The position numbers and the translations under genes are program-made. Below the pieces are notes generated by a model. It had not been told where the DNA came from. It saw only the letters and a list, made by a program, of their open reading frames with translations, and did no database searches. DNA of 64,000 nucleotides from Streptomyces sp. NBC_01306 (GTDB lineage: Bacteria > Actinomycetota > Actinomycetes > Streptomycetales > Streptomycetaceae): assembly GCF_026340465.1 (NCBI RefSeq), contig NZ_JAPEPC010000001.1, positions 3,830,001 through 3,894,000 on the forward strand, written 5' to 3'. Below are positions 61,814-64,000 of the stretch, piece after piece. Numbering within the stretch: position 1 is the first letter of the stretch; each line of letters starts with the position of its first letter.

Positions 61814-62776
61814 ATGACCGCCAGCACCACCGCCCCTGTATCTCCGGTCCTCGCCGAGGTCGTGCGTTCCGGCTTCGTGGAGGGCCGGCACCGGGGCTCG
61901 CTGGTGGTGCTCGCGGCCGACGGGAGCGTCGATTACGCGCTCGGTGACCCGTCGCTGCCCGTCTTCCCGCGCTCCAGCAACAAGCCGATGCAGGCGGCCG
62001 CCATTCTGCGGGCCGGCCTCGACCTCTCCGGTGAGCGGCTGGCACTGGCCTCGGCGAGCCACTCGGGCGAGGAGTTCCAGCGGGCGCTGGTGCGCACGAT
62101 GCTCAGTGAGTACCGGCTCCAGGAGAGCGATCTCCAGTGCCCCGCCGATCTCCCGCTGGACCCGGTCGAGGCCGAGGGGTATCTCGCCGCGGGCCACGGG
62201 CGTGAGCGGGTCACCATGAACTGCTCGGGCAAGCACACCGCGATGCTGGCCGTCTGCGCGCTGAACGGCTGGCCCACCGACTCCTACCTCGACCCCTCCC
62301 ACCCGCTCCAGCGGCTGGTGCTGACGGTGATCGAGGAGGCGGCGGGCGAGCGGGTGGCATCGGTCGGTACGGACGGGTGCGGGGCGCCGCTGATGGCGAT
62401 CAGCCTGGTCGGCCTGGCCCGTGCGTTCCGTACGTTCGTGCTGGCCCCCGAGGGGTCGCCGGAGCGCCGGGTCGCGGACGCGATGCGCGCCCACCCCGAG
62501 TACGTCGCGGGGACCCGCAGGCCCGACACATGGGTGATGCGGGCGCTGCCGGGCACGCTCTCCAAGATGGGAGCCGAGGCGGTCCAGGCGCTGGCGCTCC
62601 CCGACGGCCGGGCGCTCGCCTTCAAGGTCGACGACGGTGCGACCCGGGTGCTCGGTCCTGTGCTGGCGCGGACCCTGGAACGGATGGGCGTGGAGAGCCC
62701 GGTGCTGGCCAGGCTGGCGGACGCGCCGCTGCTCGGCGGCGCCGCGAAGGTCGGCGAAATCCGCGCGGCGGTCTGA
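61814..62776 (+). CDS. L-asparaginase II-type (AnsA-like) amidase
   Basis: The 320-aa enzyme belongs to the Rhizobium-type asparaginase family, unrelated to the classic L-asparaginases. Landmarks are FPRSSNKPMQAAAILRAGLD, ASASHSGEEFQRA, MNCSGKHTAMLAVCALNGWP, and the Gly/Cys segment GTDGCGAPLMAISL. It should release ammonia from asparagine in the cytosol. GGAAGG precedes ATG 61814. It may share a transcript with rsiG but no functional link is known. Confidence 0.9.
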   Translation: MTASTTAPVSPVLAEVVRSGFVEGRHRGSLVVLAADGSVDYALGDPSLPVFPRSSNKPMQAAAILRAGLDLSGERLALASASHSGEEFQRALVRTMLSEYRLQESDLQCPADLPLDPVEAEGYLAAGHGRERVTMNCSGKHTAMLAVCALNGWPTDSYLDPSHPLQRLVLTVIEEAAGERVASVGTDGCGAPLMAISLVGLARAFRTFVLAPEGSPERRVADAMRAHPEYVAGTRRPDTWVMRALPGTLSKMGAEAVQALALPDGRALAFKVDDGATRVLGPVLARTLERMGVESPVLARLADAPLLGGAAKVGEIRAAV

Positions 62777-62977
62777 AAGCGCCGGTCTGAAAGGACCGGT
62801 CCCGGAAGGGCTGTTCGGGAAAGTGGCTGTTCCGGAAGGGCCATTCCGGGAGCGGCAGTCCGCTGGGGCAGTGCTGCGGCGCAGTCCGGCGGCACCAGTC
62901 CGGCGGCGGCAGTCCGGTGGCGGTTTCACAGGCTCCGGTCCGAAATTCGCGCGACAGTCCGAGGAGGGGTGCTTACC
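62777..62977 (+). repeat. degenerate cagtccggcgg-type repeats
   Basis: The 201-bp gap holds loosely repeated ggaagggc/cagtccggcgg units and no gene that I can support. gaggagg at 62961 is the ribosome site of the next gene. Confidence 0.5.
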
Positions 62978-64000
62978 GTGGCCACCATGGCAGTTGACGT
63001 CCGTACGATCTCCGATTCCGAGTACCCCGACTGGCTCCGCGCCTGTCACACCGGCTTCCTCCAGCCGCCGTCGGCCTCCGACGAGGAGGTGCGCAGCCGC
63101 CTCCCGCACACGGATCTGGCCCGCACCCGGGGCGCGTTCGACGGCGGGCGCTGTGTGGCGACCTTCCGGTCCTTCGCGCAGGAGGTCACCGTCGTCGGCG
63201 GAGCCTCGCTCCCGTCCGACGCGGTCACCCACGTCACGGTCACCCCGACGCACCGCAGGCGCGGTCTGCTCAGCCGGATGATGGCGGTGGATCTGGCGGC
63301 GGCGAAGGAGCGCGGCGAAGTGCTGGCCACGCTGATCGCCGCCGAGTACCCGATCTACGGCCGGTTCGGCTTCGGCCCGGCGACCTGGGCCACCGACTGG
63401 ACGGTCGACGTGCCGCGCGCCGGACTCGACCCGCGCTGGGCCCGCCCGGAGTGTGGCGGCCGGATCGATCTGGTCGACGGTGCGGACGTACGGAAGCTCG
63501 GCCCCGAACTGCACGCCCGTTTCCGGAAGTCGCAGCCCGGCGCGGTCAGCAGGAACGAACGCTGGTGGGCCCTGCAGACGGGCCTCGACCAGGTGCCGGG
63601 CCGGCCGTGGACCGAGCCCTTCTACGCGGTGTACCGCTCGCCCCGGGGCGAGATCGACGGCCTCCTCGCGTACAAGGCCGACGACCACTGGGGCCCCGCC
63701 AAGCAGCCGCTCAACACCGCGACGGTGGAAGATCTGATCGCCGTGTCCCCGGCCGCCGAGCGCGCCCTGTGGCACTTCCTCTGCTCGGTCGACTGGGTCA
63801 CGACGGTGAATGCCGGGCACCGGGGTCCGGACGATCTGCTGTCGTCGCTGCTGCCCGACCCGCGCGCGGCCAGGCTCACCCAGCACGCGGACTTCCTGTG
63901 GATCCGGCTGCTCGATGTCGTACGGGCGCTGGAGGCCCGTACGTACGAGGCGTCCGGCACCCTGGTCCTGGAGGTCACGGACCACGACGGGCTCTCGGCT
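62978..64000 (+). CDS. Eis-like GNAT acetyltransferase, 3' end cut by window
   Basis: An open frame of 341 codons runs to the right edge. The first GNAT domain carries [20 protein letters not shown] (acetyl-CoA loop) and then [20 protein letters not shown]. The second part resembles the central tail domain of Eis proteins, which acetylate several amines. Start GTG 62978 follows gaggagg by 10 bp; ATG 62987 is possible. Eis proteins are about 400 residues, so roughly 60 are missing. Confidence 0.85.
   Translation, partial: MATMAVDVRTISDSEYPDWLRACHTGFLQPPSASDEEVRSRLPHTDLARTRGAFDGGRCVATFRSFAQEVTVVGGASLPSDAVTHVTVTPTHRRRGLLSRMMAVDLAAAKERGEVLATLIAAEYPIYGRFGFGPATWATDWTVDVPRAGLDPRWARPECGGRIDLVDGADVRKLGPELHARFRKSQPGAVSRNERWWALQTGLDQVPGRPWTEPFYAVYRSPRGEIDGLLAYKADDHWGPAKQPLNTATVEDLIAVSPAAERALWHFLCSVDWVTTVNAGHRGPDDLLSSLLPDPRAARLTQHADFLWIRLLDVVRALEARTYEASGTLVLEVTDHDGLSA

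Noticed and set aside
61649-63985. A 778-residue minus-strand ORF
   Set aside because: Antisense to asparaginase and the Eis-like gene, low-complexity composition, no motif.

Overview
The window is chromosomal DNA of a Streptomyces-type actinomycete. The evidence is very high GC, GTG and TTG starts, an actinobacterial rrn operon end, mycothiol synthase, GlnR, the PhoP-type pst operon, a WhiG/c-di-GMP regulator (RsiG), a HTH/DUF397 pair and a leader-peptide-controlled sulfur operon. It looks like core chromosome. I see no integrase, transposase, tRNA, CRISPR array or antibiotic cluster. The left edge cuts a 23S rRNA gene and the right edge cuts a GNAT acetyltransferase gene.

Layout: 1-1.8 kb, end of an rrn operon (23S, 5S, terminator). 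1.8-5 kb, a GNAT protein, a secreted papain-like protease with a membrane-anchored partner, and a divergent HTH-like protein. 5.1-12.5 kb, a tight six-gene minus-strand operon encoding a reduced type IV secretion-like machine: VirB2-like, VirB8-like, VirB6-like, a SCO6880-type VirB3/VirB4-N protein, a VirB4 ATPase and a VirD4-like protein with a decayed P-loop. No relaxase is present. 12.9-18.3 kb, divergent from it, a Tat-exported protein, a Ser/Thr kinase, a lytic transglycosylase-NlpC/P60 enzyme (the VirB1-type component), a PAP2 phosphatase and a BrkB membrane protein. 18.5-22.2 kb, a secreted FAD lipoprotein, small proteins, a lipoprotein and CsoR with its operator.

22.4-32.6 kb is a phosphate and polyphosphate block: DUF47-Pit, pstSCAB with a PHO box upstream of pstS, Nudix, CHAD and ppk. 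A five-copy 21-bp repeat lies between ppk and a divergent reductase gene. 32.7-39.3 kb holds that reductase, an autoregulated GntR-ABC operon, mshD, a DUF1016 nuclease and two small secreted proteins. 39.5-43.9 kb holds an anti-sigma-like ATPase, the HTH/DUF397 pair, a gene behind a long 5'-UTR hairpin, a divergent SDR/TetR pair with twin operators and a 56-aa membrane protein. 44.3-53.1 kb holds a DUF2993 protein, a response regulator-sensor kinase-HtrA protease set, a LacI regulator, GlnR, an alpha/beta hydrolase and a beta-lactamase-like remnant.

53.2-64 kb holds MoaD-like, membrane and DUF2993 proteins; a Cys-containing leader peptide followed by a rhodanese-sseC operon; DUF3099, DsrE and a 33-aa membrane protein; a nitrobindin-like protein; Nur; YgfZ; Dtd; RsiG; L-asparaginase; and the cut GNAT gene. 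The most unusual content is the relaxase-less secretion-like operon with its divergent wall-hydrolase gene. Next come the leader peptide, the phased 21-bp repeats and the 19-bp hairpin in front of the 41594 gene. Functions rest on reading motifs by eye; no searches were run.
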